Assembly (NCBI GenBank): GCA_002354135.1
Contig: DEKZ01000308.1
Span: forward strand, 1-10,199
Source: Massilia sp. UBA2709
GTDB taxonomy: Bacteria; Pseudomonadota; Gammaproteobacteria; Burkholderiales; Burkholderiaceae_D
DNA: 10,199 bases
Direction: 5' to 3'
Position numbers and translations under genes: made by a program. This document shows positions 1-6,671 of this stretch, in pieces. The notes beneath the pieces are model-generated. The model saw only the letters and a list, made by a program, of their open reading frames with translations. It did not search any database and was not told the DNA's origin. Each line of letters starts with the position of its first letter. Position 1 is the first letter of the stretch.

Positions 1-10
1 GGGCTCGGGA

Positions 11-58
11 GCCCACCCTACAACGGCAGAGCACCGTAGGGTGGGCACCTGTGCCCAC
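11..58. repeat. Palindromic intergenic repeat (REP-like), copy 1
   Basis: Two nested inverted repeats are visible. GCCCACCCTAC (11-21) is the exact reverse complement of GTAGGGTGGGC (36-46). GTGGGCAC (41-48) pairs with GTGCCCAC (51-58) across a 2-base gap. The core from CCGTAGGGTGGGCAC to GTGCCCACGCG recurs at 8426-8454 in the same orientation and at 8596-8624 inverted. The unit could fold as a hairpin in DNA or RNA. It lies just downstream of the minus-strand amidohydrolase gene, a usual position for REP-type elements, and might stabilise the 3' end of that transcript or act in termination. It has no T-run, so it is not a classic intrinsic terminator. The repetition is seen directly; the REP label is inference. 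Confidence 0.75.
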
Positions 59-109
59 GCGGTCTCACCGGTTGAAAAGCGGCGAAATGATTGAAACCGA
101 CGCGGCAAA

Positions 110-1303
110 TTACGCCACCGGCAAACTCATCTCCACCAGCCTCGCCCAGAAACTGGCCCCGATCGGCAGCAGCTGGTCATTGAAATCATACGACCCGTTG
201 TGCAGCTGGCAAGGCCCCAGCCCATGGCCGCCGGCGCGGTGCTCGCCGTCGCCGTTGCCGATGAAGACATAGCAGCCCGGCTTGGCCTGCAGCATGAAGG
301 CAAAGTCCTCGGCACCCATGGTCGGCTCGACCGCCGTGTTGACGTTCTGCTCGCCGACCACCGCGCGCATCGCCTCGACCGCGAACGCGGTCTGCTCGGG
401 ATGGTTGATCAGCGGTGGGTAATTGCGCTTGAAACCGAAATCGACGCTGGCATTGAAGCCGGCTGCCACGCCCTTCGCAATCTCTTCCATGCGCCGCTCG
501 ATCAGGTCGAGCACCCCGGTCGAGAAGGTGCGTACGGTGCCAATGAGGACCGCCTCGTCGGGAATCACGTTGGTGGCACTGCCGGCGTGGATTTGCGTGA
601 TCGACAGCACCGCCGTCTCCAGCGGATTCTTTTCACGCGAGATGATCGTCTGCCAGCTCTGGGCGATCTGCACCGCCACCATCACCGGGTCGATGCCGCG
701 GTGCGGCTGGGCCGCGTGCGCACCTTTCCCCTTCACGACGACGCGGAACTCGTTACTGGAGGCCATCATCGGCCCCGGGATCACGCCGAAGGTCCCGGCA
801 GGCAGGCCCGGCCAGTTATGCATGCCGTACACGGCTTCCATCGGGAACTGCTCGAAAAGGCCGTCCTCGATCATCTTGCGCGCGCCGGCGCCGCCTTCCT
901 CGGCGGGTTGGAAAATCAGGTACACCGTGCCGTCAAAGTTGCGATGACGCGACAAATAGTGGGCTGCACCCAACAGCATCGCAGTATGACCGTCGTGGCC
1001 GCATGCATGCATCTTGCCGGGGTGGCGCGACGCATGGTCAAATGTGTTGAGCTCCTGCATGGGCAGCGCGTCCATGTCGGCGCGCAGGCCAATGGCGCGG
1101 TCCGAGCTGCCGTTCTTGATGATGCCGACGACGCCGGTCACGCCGAGCCCGCGCACGACGGGAATGCCCCATTCGGTCAGGCGCGCGGCAACCACGTCCG
1201 ACGTGCGTTGTTCTTCGTAGCACAGTTCCGGGTGGGCGTGAATGTCGCGCCGGATTTGCTCCAGTTCAGTCTGGAAAGCGAGGATAGGTTCCACGAGTCT
1301 CAT
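110..1303 (-). CDS. M20 family amidohydrolase (hippurate hydrolase / N-acyl-amino-acid hydrolase type)
   Basis: A 397-residue cytoplasmic metallohydrolase of the M20D/amidohydrolase family, which cleaves amide bonds of N-acyl amino acids such as hippurate. Landmarks in order are RADMDALP (residues 74-81), the metal-binding HACGHDGH (99-106), FQPAEEGGAGA (131-141, with the catalytic/metal Glu pair E135-E136), GMHNWPG (160-166) with H162, a lid/dimerisation segment around 185-290, and C-terminal MGAEDFAFM (329-337) and CQLHNGSYDFND (365-376) with H368. All expected metal ligands (C101, H103, E136, H162, H368) are present. I chose the start at 1303 over an in-frame ATG at 1327 because AGGGAGA (1309-1315 on the minus strand) lies 5 bases upstream, and the family normally begins near this point. 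The length is usual for the family. The gene is divergent from the molybdoenzyme across 171 bases. The exact substrate cannot be told from sequence; ama, hipO and hydrolases of indole-acetyl-amino acids share these motifs. Confidence 0.93.
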   Translation of the reverse strand: MRLVEPILAFQTELEQIRRDIHAHPELCYEEQRTSDVVAARLTEWGIPVVRGLGVTGVVGIIKNGSSDRAIGLRADMDALPMQELNTFDHASRHPGKMHACGHDGHTAMLLGAAHYLSRHRNFDGTVYLIFQPAEEGGAGARKMIEDGLFEQFPMEAVYGMHNWPGLPAGTFGVIPGPMMASSNEFRVVVKGKGAHAAQPHRGIDPVMVAVQIAQSWQTIISREKNPLETAVLSITQIHAGSATNVIPDEAVLIGTVRTFSTGVLDLIERRMEEIAKGVAAGFNASVDFGFKRNYPPLINHPEQTAFAVEAMRAVVGEQNVNTAVEPTMGAEDFAFMLQAKPGCYVFIGNGDGEHRAGGHGLGPCQLHNGSYDFNDQLLPIGASFWARLVEMSLPVA

Positions 1304-1308
1304 CTTGT

Positions 1309-1353
1309 TCTCCCTAGCAGCATGCAATCAATGCAAGTGTCGGAACTATTGTA
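1309..1353 (-). promoter_or_regulatory. Candidate promoter -10, direct repeat and RBS for the amidohydrolase
   Basis: On the minus strand a TACAAT -10-like hexamer (1348-1353) lies about 45 bases before the ATG. No good -35 hexamer sits at 16-18 bases. Between it and the ribosome-binding site (AGGGAGA, 1309-1315) is a direct repeat TTGCAT-TGA-TTGCAT (1322-1336), which might bind a regulator in the 5' untranslated region. The hexamers are seen directly; their function is inference. Confidence 0.3.
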
Positions 1354-1474
1354 GCCCTTGTCACCATGTGAAATCCAGCCCGGGCAAAAGCCGCCGGGCC
1401 GGTCCGCAACGAAGCCAGCCGGAATCGGATAAAGTATTGGTTTCTCGACGTTTTTTTCCTGGAACTGATTCAGA

Positions 1475-3580
1475 ATGAGCATCACCCAAGTCCGCGCCGC
1501 CTGCCCCCACGACTGCCCAGATACCTGCGCCCTGCTCGTCACCGTCGAGGATGGCGTGGCGACCGCGGTGCGTGGCGACCCGGAGCATCCGACCACCGCC
1601 GGCGTGCTGTGCACCAAGGTGTCGCGCTACGTCGAGCGCACCTATTCGCCGGACCGCGTGCTGCATCCGATGCGCCGCGTCGGCAGGAAGGGTGAGGGAA
1701 AATTCGAACAGATCAGCTGGGATGAAGCGCTCGACGAGATCGCGTCGCGGCTCGGCGAGATCGCGGCCCGCGACCCGCAAGCCATCCTGCCGTACAGCTA
1801 TTGCGGCACCATGGGCCTGGTGCAGGGCGAAGCGATGTCCATGCGCTTCTTCAACAAACTGGGCGCCTCGCTGCTCGACCGCACCATCTGCGCCACCGCC
1901 GGTTTTACCGGCTACAAGTACACCATCGGCGGCTCGATCGGCACCGACATGGAGCAGTTCCAGGACGCGAAGCTGATCCTCATCTGGGGCGGCAACCCGA
2001 TCGCCTCGAACCTGCACTTCTGGATGCGCGCCCAGGAAGCCAAGCGCCGCGGCGCCAAGCTGATCGCGATCGATCCCTACCGCTCGCTGACGGCCGAGAA
2101 ATGCCACCAGCACATTGCCCTGCTGCCGGGGACGGACGCCGCGCTGGCGCTGGGCCTGATGCACGTATTGATCAAGGAAGACCTGCTCGACCACGATTAC
2201 ATCGCCGATTACACCCTGGGCTTCGAGGAATTGAAACAACGCGCGCTCGAGTGGACGCCCGAGCGCACCGCCGAGACCTGCGGCATCACGGCCGAGGAAG
2301 TGATCGACCTGGCGCGCCTCTACGGCGAAACGGCGAAACGCGGCGAGCCGGTCGCGATCCGCTGCAACTACGGCGTGCAGCGGGCAAAGGGCGGCGGCAT
2401 GGCCGTGCGCAACATGAGCTGCCTGCCGGCGCTGGTCGGCGCCTGGCGCCATGCGGCCGGCGGCATCCAATTGTCGACCTCGGGCTCCTTCCCGGCCAAC
2501 CGCGTGGGCCTGCAGCGCCCCGACCTGCTGGCCGGCCGCAAGCCGCGCACCATCAACATGACGACCATCGGCGACGACCTGCTGAAGGAGGCGTCGCCGG
2601 AATTCGGCCCGAAAGTGGAGGCCGTGATCGTCTACAACGCTAACCCGCTGGCGATCGCGCCGGACTCGCGCAAGGTGCAGCAGGGCTTCGAACGCGAAGA
2701 CCTGTTCACGGTCGTGCTGGAACACTTCCGTACCGACAGCGCCGACTACGCCGACATCCTGCTGCCGGCCACGACCCAGCTCGAGCACGTCGACGCCCAC
2801 CTGGCCTACGGCCACCTGTACATGCTGGCGAATAACGCGGCGATCGCGCCGCTGGGCGAAGCCAAGCCGAACACGGAAATTTTCCGCCTGCTGGCTGCGC
2901 GCATGGGTTTCGATGACCCCTGCTTCCGCGAGTCCGACGAGGAACTGGCCGCCCAGGCTTTTGATAAAACCCACGAGCGGGCGATCCACTTCGACTGGGA
3001 GTCGCTGAAGCAGAAGGGCTGGCAAAAGCTGAACATGCCGGACGCGCCGTTTGCCGAGGGCGGTTTCCCGACTCCGTCGGGCCGCTGCGAGTTTTACTCG
3101 AGCAGCATGGCGGCGGACGGCCTGGATCCGATCCCAAGCTATATTGCGCCGTATGAATCCGTGGCCTCGAACCCCACGTTGGCGAAGAAATATCCGCTGG
3201 CAATGATTTCTCCGCCAGCAAGGAACTTCCTGAACTCAACCTTTGTCAATGTACAGAGCTTGCGTGCAACCGAGGGCGAGCCGCACCTCGACATCCACCC
3301 GAATGACGCCGCCCCGCGCGGCATCAATCACGGTGACATGGCACGTATTTTCAACGACCGCGGCTCTTTCGTTGCCAAGGCGCGCGTGACCGAGAAAGCG
3401 CGACCGGGCCTCGTGGTGGGCTTGTCGATCTGGTGGAAGAAGCTGGCCAGCGACGGCAAGAACGCCAATGAAGTTACCAGCCAGCGCCTGACCGACATGG
3501 GCAGGGCGCCCACTTTCTACGACACCCTGGTGCAGGTCGAAAAGGCCGCGCCTCCGCACGGACATGAAACTACGCTCTAG
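1475..3580 (+). CDS. Molybdopterin-dependent oxidoreductase with N-terminal 4Fe-4S site (DMSO reductase superfamily)
   Basis: A 701-residue protein related to formate dehydrogenase/BisC-type molybdoenzymes (COG0243). The N-terminus carries CPHDCPDTC plus a later Cys (C10, C14, C18, C46; spacing C-x3-C-x3-C-x27-C), a 4Fe-4S site. The molybdopterin domain covers about 60-490, with LIWGGNPIASN (169-179) and KLIAIDPYRS (195-204) typical of the guanine-dinucleotide cofactor site. The C-terminal dinucleotide-binding domain is about 573-695, with the typical late segment NEVTSQRLTDMG. C139 in DRTICATAG is a reasonable molybdenum ligand by position. There is no twin-arginine signal, so it should be cytoplasmic. 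No iron-sulfur or membrane subunit lies beside it, so it may act alone or with unlinked partners. The ATG at 1475 directly precedes the Cys motif; the only Shine-Dalgarno-like bases (GGA at 1461) are too far away to help. The substrate is unknown. The 3' end overlaps the next gene by 17 bases, which suggests co-translation. Confidence 0.92.
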   Translation: MSITQVRAACPHDCPDTCALLVTVEDGVATAVRGDPEHPTTAGVLCTKVSRYVERTYSPDRVLHPMRRVGRKGEGKFEQISWDEALDEIASRLGEIAARDPQAILPYSYCGTMGLVQGEAMSMRFFNKLGASLLDRTICATAGFTGYKYTIGGSIGTDMEQFQDAKLILIWGGNPIASNLHFWMRAQEAKRRGAKLIAIDPYRSLTAEKCHQHIALLPGTDAALALGLMHVLIKEDLLDHDYIADYTLGFEELKQRALEWTPERTAETCGITAEEVIDLARLYGETAKRGEPVAIRCNYGVQRAKGGGMAVRNMSCLPALVGAWRHAAGGIQLSTSGSFPANRVGLQRPDLLAGRKPRTINMTTIGDDLLKEASPEFGPKVEAVIVYNANPLAIAPDSRKVQQGFEREDLFTVVLEHFRTDSADYADILLPATTQLEHVDAHLAYGHLYMLANNAAIAPLGEAKPNTEIFRLLAARMGFDDPCFRESDEELAAQAFDKTHERAIHFDWESLKQKGWQKLNMPDAPFAEGGFPTPSGRCEFYSSSMAADGLDPIPSYIAPYESVASNPTLAKKYPLAMISPPARNFLNSTFVNVQSLRATEGEPHLDIHPNDAAPRGINHGDMARIFNDRGSFVAKARVTEKARPGLVVGLSIWWKKLASDGKNANEVTSQRLTDMGRAPTFYDTLVQVEKAAPPHGHETTL

Positions 3581-4682
3581 ACTTCCCCGATTCTTCCGGC
3601 ACGCGCTGATCGCAGGCGCGGCCGCCGGAATGCTTGCCAGTTGTTCTACTCTGAATTACTACACCCAGGCGGCGCAAGGCCAGCTTGAACTCCTCTCCGA
3701 TGCAAGGCCGATCGACGACTGGTTGGCCGATCCCAACACCAATACCTCGCTGCGCCACCGCCTGGAAACGGCGCGCCAGATCCGCCTGTTCGCGGTCCAG
3801 AAGATGGGCCTGCCGGACAACGGCAGCTACAAGAACTACGCCGACCTGAAGCGCAAGTACGTGCTGTGGAACGTGGTCGCCACGCCCGAGCTGTCCCTGA
3901 AGCCCCTGCAATGGTGCTTTCCGGTGGCCGGCTGCGTGAACTACCGCGGCTACTACAACAAGGACGACGCCCAGGCCTACGCGAAGGAATTGCGCGCCCA
4001 GGGCCGCGACGTCGAAGTCGGCGGCGTGAGCGCCTACTCGACCCTCGGCTGGTTCAGCGATCCCCTGATTTCCACCTTCATCAACTATCCGGATGCCGAG
4101 CTGGCGCGCCTGATCTTCCACGAGCTGGCGCACCAGGTGGTGTATGTGCCGGGTGACTCGCGCTTCAACGAATCCTTCGCCAGCGCGGTGGAAGAGGCCG
4201 GCGTCGAGATGTGGCTCGAAAAATTCGGCAACCCGGCCATGCGCGAGGCGTATGAACGCTACTCCACGCGCCGCAAGGATTTCCTGGACCTGCTGCTGAA
4301 GTACCGCCGCGAACTCGAGCGCGCCTATGCCGCGCCCGTGGGCGACGAGGACAAGCGCATCGCCAAGGCGAGACTGTTCCTGGCGCTGAAGGACGAGTAC
4401 CAGGTCCTGAAGGCCAACTGGGGCGGTTACGCCGGCTACGACCGCTTCTTCGCCGAGCCGCTGTCGAATGCCCACCTGGCCTCGATTGCGACCTACAACG
4501 ACTACGTTCCCGCCTTCCGTGCGCTGCTGCGCAAGGAGAAGGATTTCCGCAGTTTTTATCGCCAGGTCAACAGGATGGCCAAGCTCGACAAGCTGGAGCG
4601 GACGGCGGCGCTGAAGGTGCTCGATGCTACCTCGCCGAATGCGCCGGTCATGGTGCAGCGCAGCACCAGCGCAGCGCCTTAG
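3564..4682 (+). CDS. Lipoprotein zinc metallopeptidase, putative aminopeptidase (COG4324 / Aminopep family)
   Basis: A 372-residue precursor. It starts with a basic stretch (MKLRSRLPRFFRH), a hydrophobic segment and a lipobox LASC (24-27), so the mature protein should be lipidated on C27 and held in the periplasm on the inner or outer membrane. The catalytic motif is HELAH (186-190), preceded by a hydrophobic strand. RFNESFASAVEEAG (200-213) follows, and E203 is the likely third zinc ligand of a gluzincin-type site. The arrangement and residues such as TLGWFSDP (160-167) and INYPDAELARLIFHE match the family annotated as 'putative aminopeptidase'. Peptidase activity has not, to my knowledge, been well characterised for that family. 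The ATG overlaps the molybdoenzyme stop by 17 bases and lacks a clear Shine-Dalgarno, which points to translational coupling. The functional link between the two genes is unclear. The gene ends at TAG 4680-4682 with no obvious terminator after it. Confidence 0.88.
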   Translation: MKLRSRLPRFFRHALIAGAAAGMLASCSTLNYYTQAAQGQLELLSDARPIDDWLADPNTNTSLRHRLETARQIRLFAVQKMGLPDNGSYKNYADLKRKYVLWNVVATPELSLKPLQWCFPVAGCVNYRGYYNKDDAQAYAKELRAQGRDVEVGGVSAYSTLGWFSDPLISTFINYPDAELARLIFHELAHQVVYVPGDSRFNESFASAVEEAGVEMWLEKFGNPAMREAYERYSTRRKDFLDLLLKYRRELERAYAAPVGDEDKRIAKARLFLALKDEYQVLKANWGGYAGYDRFFAEPLSNAHLASIATYNDYVPAFRALLRKEKDFRSFYRQVNRMAKLDKLERTAALKVLDATSPNAPVMVQRSTSAAP

Positions 4683-4730
4683 CGCGCTCTTGGAGTCTGC
4701 CGTAGAGTCCCTGTTCCAATTAAGGCAAAA

Positions 4731-4748
4731 GCGCTTGCGCACAAGCGC
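4731..4748. promoter_or_regulatory. Inverted repeat GCGCTTG-N4-CAAGCGC, possible operator
   Basis: GCGCTTG (4731-4737) and CAAGCGC (4742-4748) are perfect reverse complements around a 4-base centre, giving an 18-base palindrome about 120 bases before the fadD-like start. It has no T-run and so is a poor terminator candidate. Its size fits a dimeric repressor such as a TetR-type fatty-acid regulator. That assignment is inference. Confidence 0.35.
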
Positions 4749-4803
4749 GCTGCCCGATAGCATCATATGCGGCAATAGCAAAGGCATAAGCACGCACGTT
4801 CGG

Positions 4804-4850
4804 TTTGCAAATATTATTTGACAATGTGAGCTGAACGACAACAATACTAT
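4804..4850 (+). promoter_or_regulatory. Candidate promoter with overlapping palindromes upstream of fadD copy 1
   Basis: An AT-rich island in otherwise GC-rich DNA. It contains TTTGCAAA (4804-4811, self-complementary) and the perfect palindrome CAAATA-T-TATTTG (4808-4820), whose right arm runs into a consensus -35 TTGACA (4818-4823). The best downstream -10 match is AATACT (4843-4848) at a 19-base spacer or TACTAT (4845-4850) at 21; both are longer than ideal. A protein bound to the palindrome would cover the -35, so repression is plausible, for example by acyl-CoA-sensing regulators. Boxes are seen; activity and regulator are inferred. Confidence 0.4.
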
Positions 4851-4868
4851 TGGAGACAGGGGCATCTG

Positions 4869-6566
4869 ATGGACAAAATTTGGCTGAAGTCATATCCGGC
4901 TGGCGTGCCAGCTGAAATCAACCCGGATCAGTACCGATCTCTCGTCCACATGCTGGAAGAGTCCTTCCAGAAGTACGCGCAAAACAACGCGTACGTGTGC
5001 ATGGACAAGTTCCTGACCTACGCCGAACTCGACGCCTGCTCGAAGAAGCTGGCCGCCTGGCTGCAAAGCCGCGGCATGGCCAAGGGCGCCCGCGTCGCGG
5101 TGATGATGCCGAATGTCCTGCAGTATCCGATCGCCATCGCCGCGATCCTGCGCGCCGGCTACACCGTCGTCAACGTCAATCCCCTCTACACCGCGCGCGA
5201 ACTCGAGCACCAATTGAAGGACTCGGGCAGCGAAGCGATCATCGTGCTCGAGAACTTCGCGCACACGCTCGAGCAGGTCTACAAGAACACCTCGGTGCGC
5301 CACATCGTGGTCGCCAGCATGGGCGAGCTGCTGGGCGGCGCCAAGGGCATGCTGGTCAACTTCGTGGTCCGCAACGTCAAGAAAATGGTGCCGGACTTCG
5401 CGCTGCCGAACATGGTGCGCTTCAAGGACGCACTGGCCCAGGGCGCGAAGATGCCGTTCACGGCGCCCGAGCTGAGCTCCACCGACGTCGCCTTCCTGCA
5501 GTACACCGGCGGCACCACCGGCGTCTCGAAGGGCGCCACGCTGACCCACCGCAACATCATTGCCAACGTGCTGCAGACCGAGGCCTGGGCCCAGCCGGCG
5601 CTAACCCAGCCGCCGGCGGTCGAGTTCCCGACCATTGTCTGCGCGCTGCCGTTGTACCACATCTTCGCGCTGACGGCCTGCGCGATGTGGGGCATGCGCG
5701 TCGGCGGCCTGAACATCCTGATCCCGAACCCGCGCGACATCCCGGGCTTCATCAAGGAACTGGGCAAGTACAAGATCACCATGCTGCCGGCCGTGAACAC
5801 GCTGTACAACGCACTGGTCAACCACCCGGATTTCGCCAGCCTCGATTTCTCCAGCCTGAAAACCGCGAATGGCGGCGGCATGGCTGTGCAACAGGCGGTT
5901 AATGACAAGTGGAAACAAGTAACTGGCAAGAGTATCATTGAGGGATATGGCCTGTCGGAAACTTCGCCGGTGGCCACCTGCAACCGTGCCGATGAGCAAG
6001 GCTTCACCGGCACCATCGGCCTGCCGGTGCCGTCGACCGACATCGCGATCCTGGACGACGACGGCAACGTGCTGCCGATCGGCCAGACCGGCGAGATCGG
6101 CATCCGCGGCCCGCAGGTGATGGCCGGCTACTGGAACCGTCCGGACGAGACCGCCAAGGTGATGACCGCCGACGGCTTCTTCCGCTCGGGCGACGTCGGC
6201 ATCATGGACGAGCGCGGCTACGTGAAGATCGTCGACCGCAAGAAGGACATGATCCTGGTGTCGGGCTTTAACGTCTACCCGAACGAGCTGGAAGGCGTGA
6301 TCGCCAGCCACCCGGGCGTGCTCGAGTGCGCGGTGGTGGGCGTGCCGGACGAGCATTCCGGCGAAGCAGTGAAGGTCTTCGTGGTGCGCAAGGACCCGAA
6401 CCTGACCGAACAGGCGCTGATGGACTACTGCAAGACACAGTTCACCGGCTACAAGAAACCGAAGTACATCGAATTCCGCGACGAACTGCCGAAGACCAAC
6501 GTCGGCAAGATCCTGCGGCGGGCCCTGCGCGACGAGCAGCAACAGAAGCAGAAGCAGGCAGCTTAA
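4869..6566 (+). CDS. fadD: Long-chain-fatty-acid--CoA ligase (FadD type), tandem copy 1
   Basis: A 565-residue ANL-superfamily adenylating enzyme that converts long-chain fatty acids, ATP and CoA to acyl-CoA, AMP and pyrophosphate, feeding beta-oxidation. It resembles E. coli FadD along its whole length, including the start (MDKIWLKSYPAGVPAEI) and the end (PKTNVGKILRRALRDE). Motifs in order: P-loop YTGGTTGVSKG (212-222), ALPLYHIFALT (259-269), the adenine-binding GGGMAV (335-340), YGLSETSP (360-367), SGD (440-442) with ribose-contacting D442, the hinge/linker DRKKDMILVSGFNVYPNE (456-473), and catalytic K547. S440 replaces the usual Thr of TGD, a mild change. The ribosome-binding site is GGAGA (4852-4856) or AGGGG (4858-4862) before the ATG. 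A hairpin terminator follows at 6604. A paralogue of the same length class lies directly downstream. Membrane association is expected from the family, not from a visible transmembrane segment. Confidence 0.96.
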   Translation: MDKIWLKSYPAGVPAEINPDQYRSLVHMLEESFQKYAQNNAYVCMDKFLTYAELDACSKKLAAWLQSRGMAKGARVAVMMPNVLQYPIAIAAILRAGYTVVNVNPLYTARELEHQLKDSGSEAIIVLENFAHTLEQVYKNTSVRHIVVASMGELLGGAKGMLVNFVVRNVKKMVPDFALPNMVRFKDALAQGAKMPFTAPELSSTDVAFLQYTGGTTGVSKGATLTHRNIIANVLQTEAWAQPALTQPPAVEFPTIVCALPLYHIFALTACAMWGMRVGGLNILIPNPRDIPGFIKELGKYKITMLPAVNTLYNALVNHPDFASLDFSSLKTANGGGMAVQQAVNDKWKQVTGKSIIEGYGLSETSPVATCNRADEQGFTGTIGLPVPSTDIAILDDDGNVLPIGQTGEIGIRGPQVMAGYWNRPDETAKVMTADGFFRSGDVGIMDERGYVKIVDRKKDMILVSGFNVYPNELEGVIASHPGVLECAVVGVPDEHSGEAVKVFVVRKDPNLTEQALMDYCKTQFTGYKKPKYIEFRDELPKTNVGKILRRALRDEQQQKQKQAA

Positions 6567-6603
6567 CGCAGCGTCATCGCAGTACGGCGCGAGTTCGGCC
6601 GAT

Positions 6604-6633
6604 AAGCCGCCCGTGATCCGGGCGGCTTTGCAT
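6604..6633 (+). terminator. Intrinsic-terminator-like hairpin between the two fadD copies
   Basis: AAGCCGCCCG (6604-6613) pairs perfectly with CGGGCGGCTT (6619-6628) around the 5-base loop TGATC. The tail TTTGCATTT is only moderately T-rich. It lies 38 bases after the stop of the first fadD and 44 bases before the next start. It could end transcription or attenuate read-through, allowing the two copies to be expressed at different levels. Confidence 0.7.
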
Positions 6634-6671
6634 TTAATTGAACACACCAAGTTTAGAAGGCGAGGCAACAG

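Noticed and set aside
66..101. Hairpin CGGTT...AACCG as terminator for the amidohydrolase
   Set aside because: The stem is only five bases with a loop over 20 bases and no T-run on the minus strand.
51..272. A 73-codon plus-strand open frame at the window start
   Set aside because: It starts in the REP-like repeat and runs antisense into the end of the amidohydrolase, with no family resemblance.
1304..1327. Longer amidohydrolase start at 1327 (eight more residues)
   Set aside because: The ATG at 1303 has AGGGAGA 5 bases upstream and fits family length; the extension would place the ribosome-binding site inside the gene.
200..1354. A 384-codon plus-strand open frame opposite the amidohydrolase
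   Set aside because: His/Arg/Ala-rich shadow without domains; the minus strand has every M20 metal ligand.
1361..3025. A 554-codon minus-strand open frame opposite the molybdoenzyme gene
   Set aside because: Composition is that of a GC-rich antisense shadow and no motif is recognisable, while the plus strand encodes a complete enzyme with all cofactor motifs.
3570..4865. A 431-codon minus-strand open frame opposite the lipoprotein peptidase
   Set aside because: Antisense shadow; the plus strand has a lipobox, HELAH and a full-length family match.
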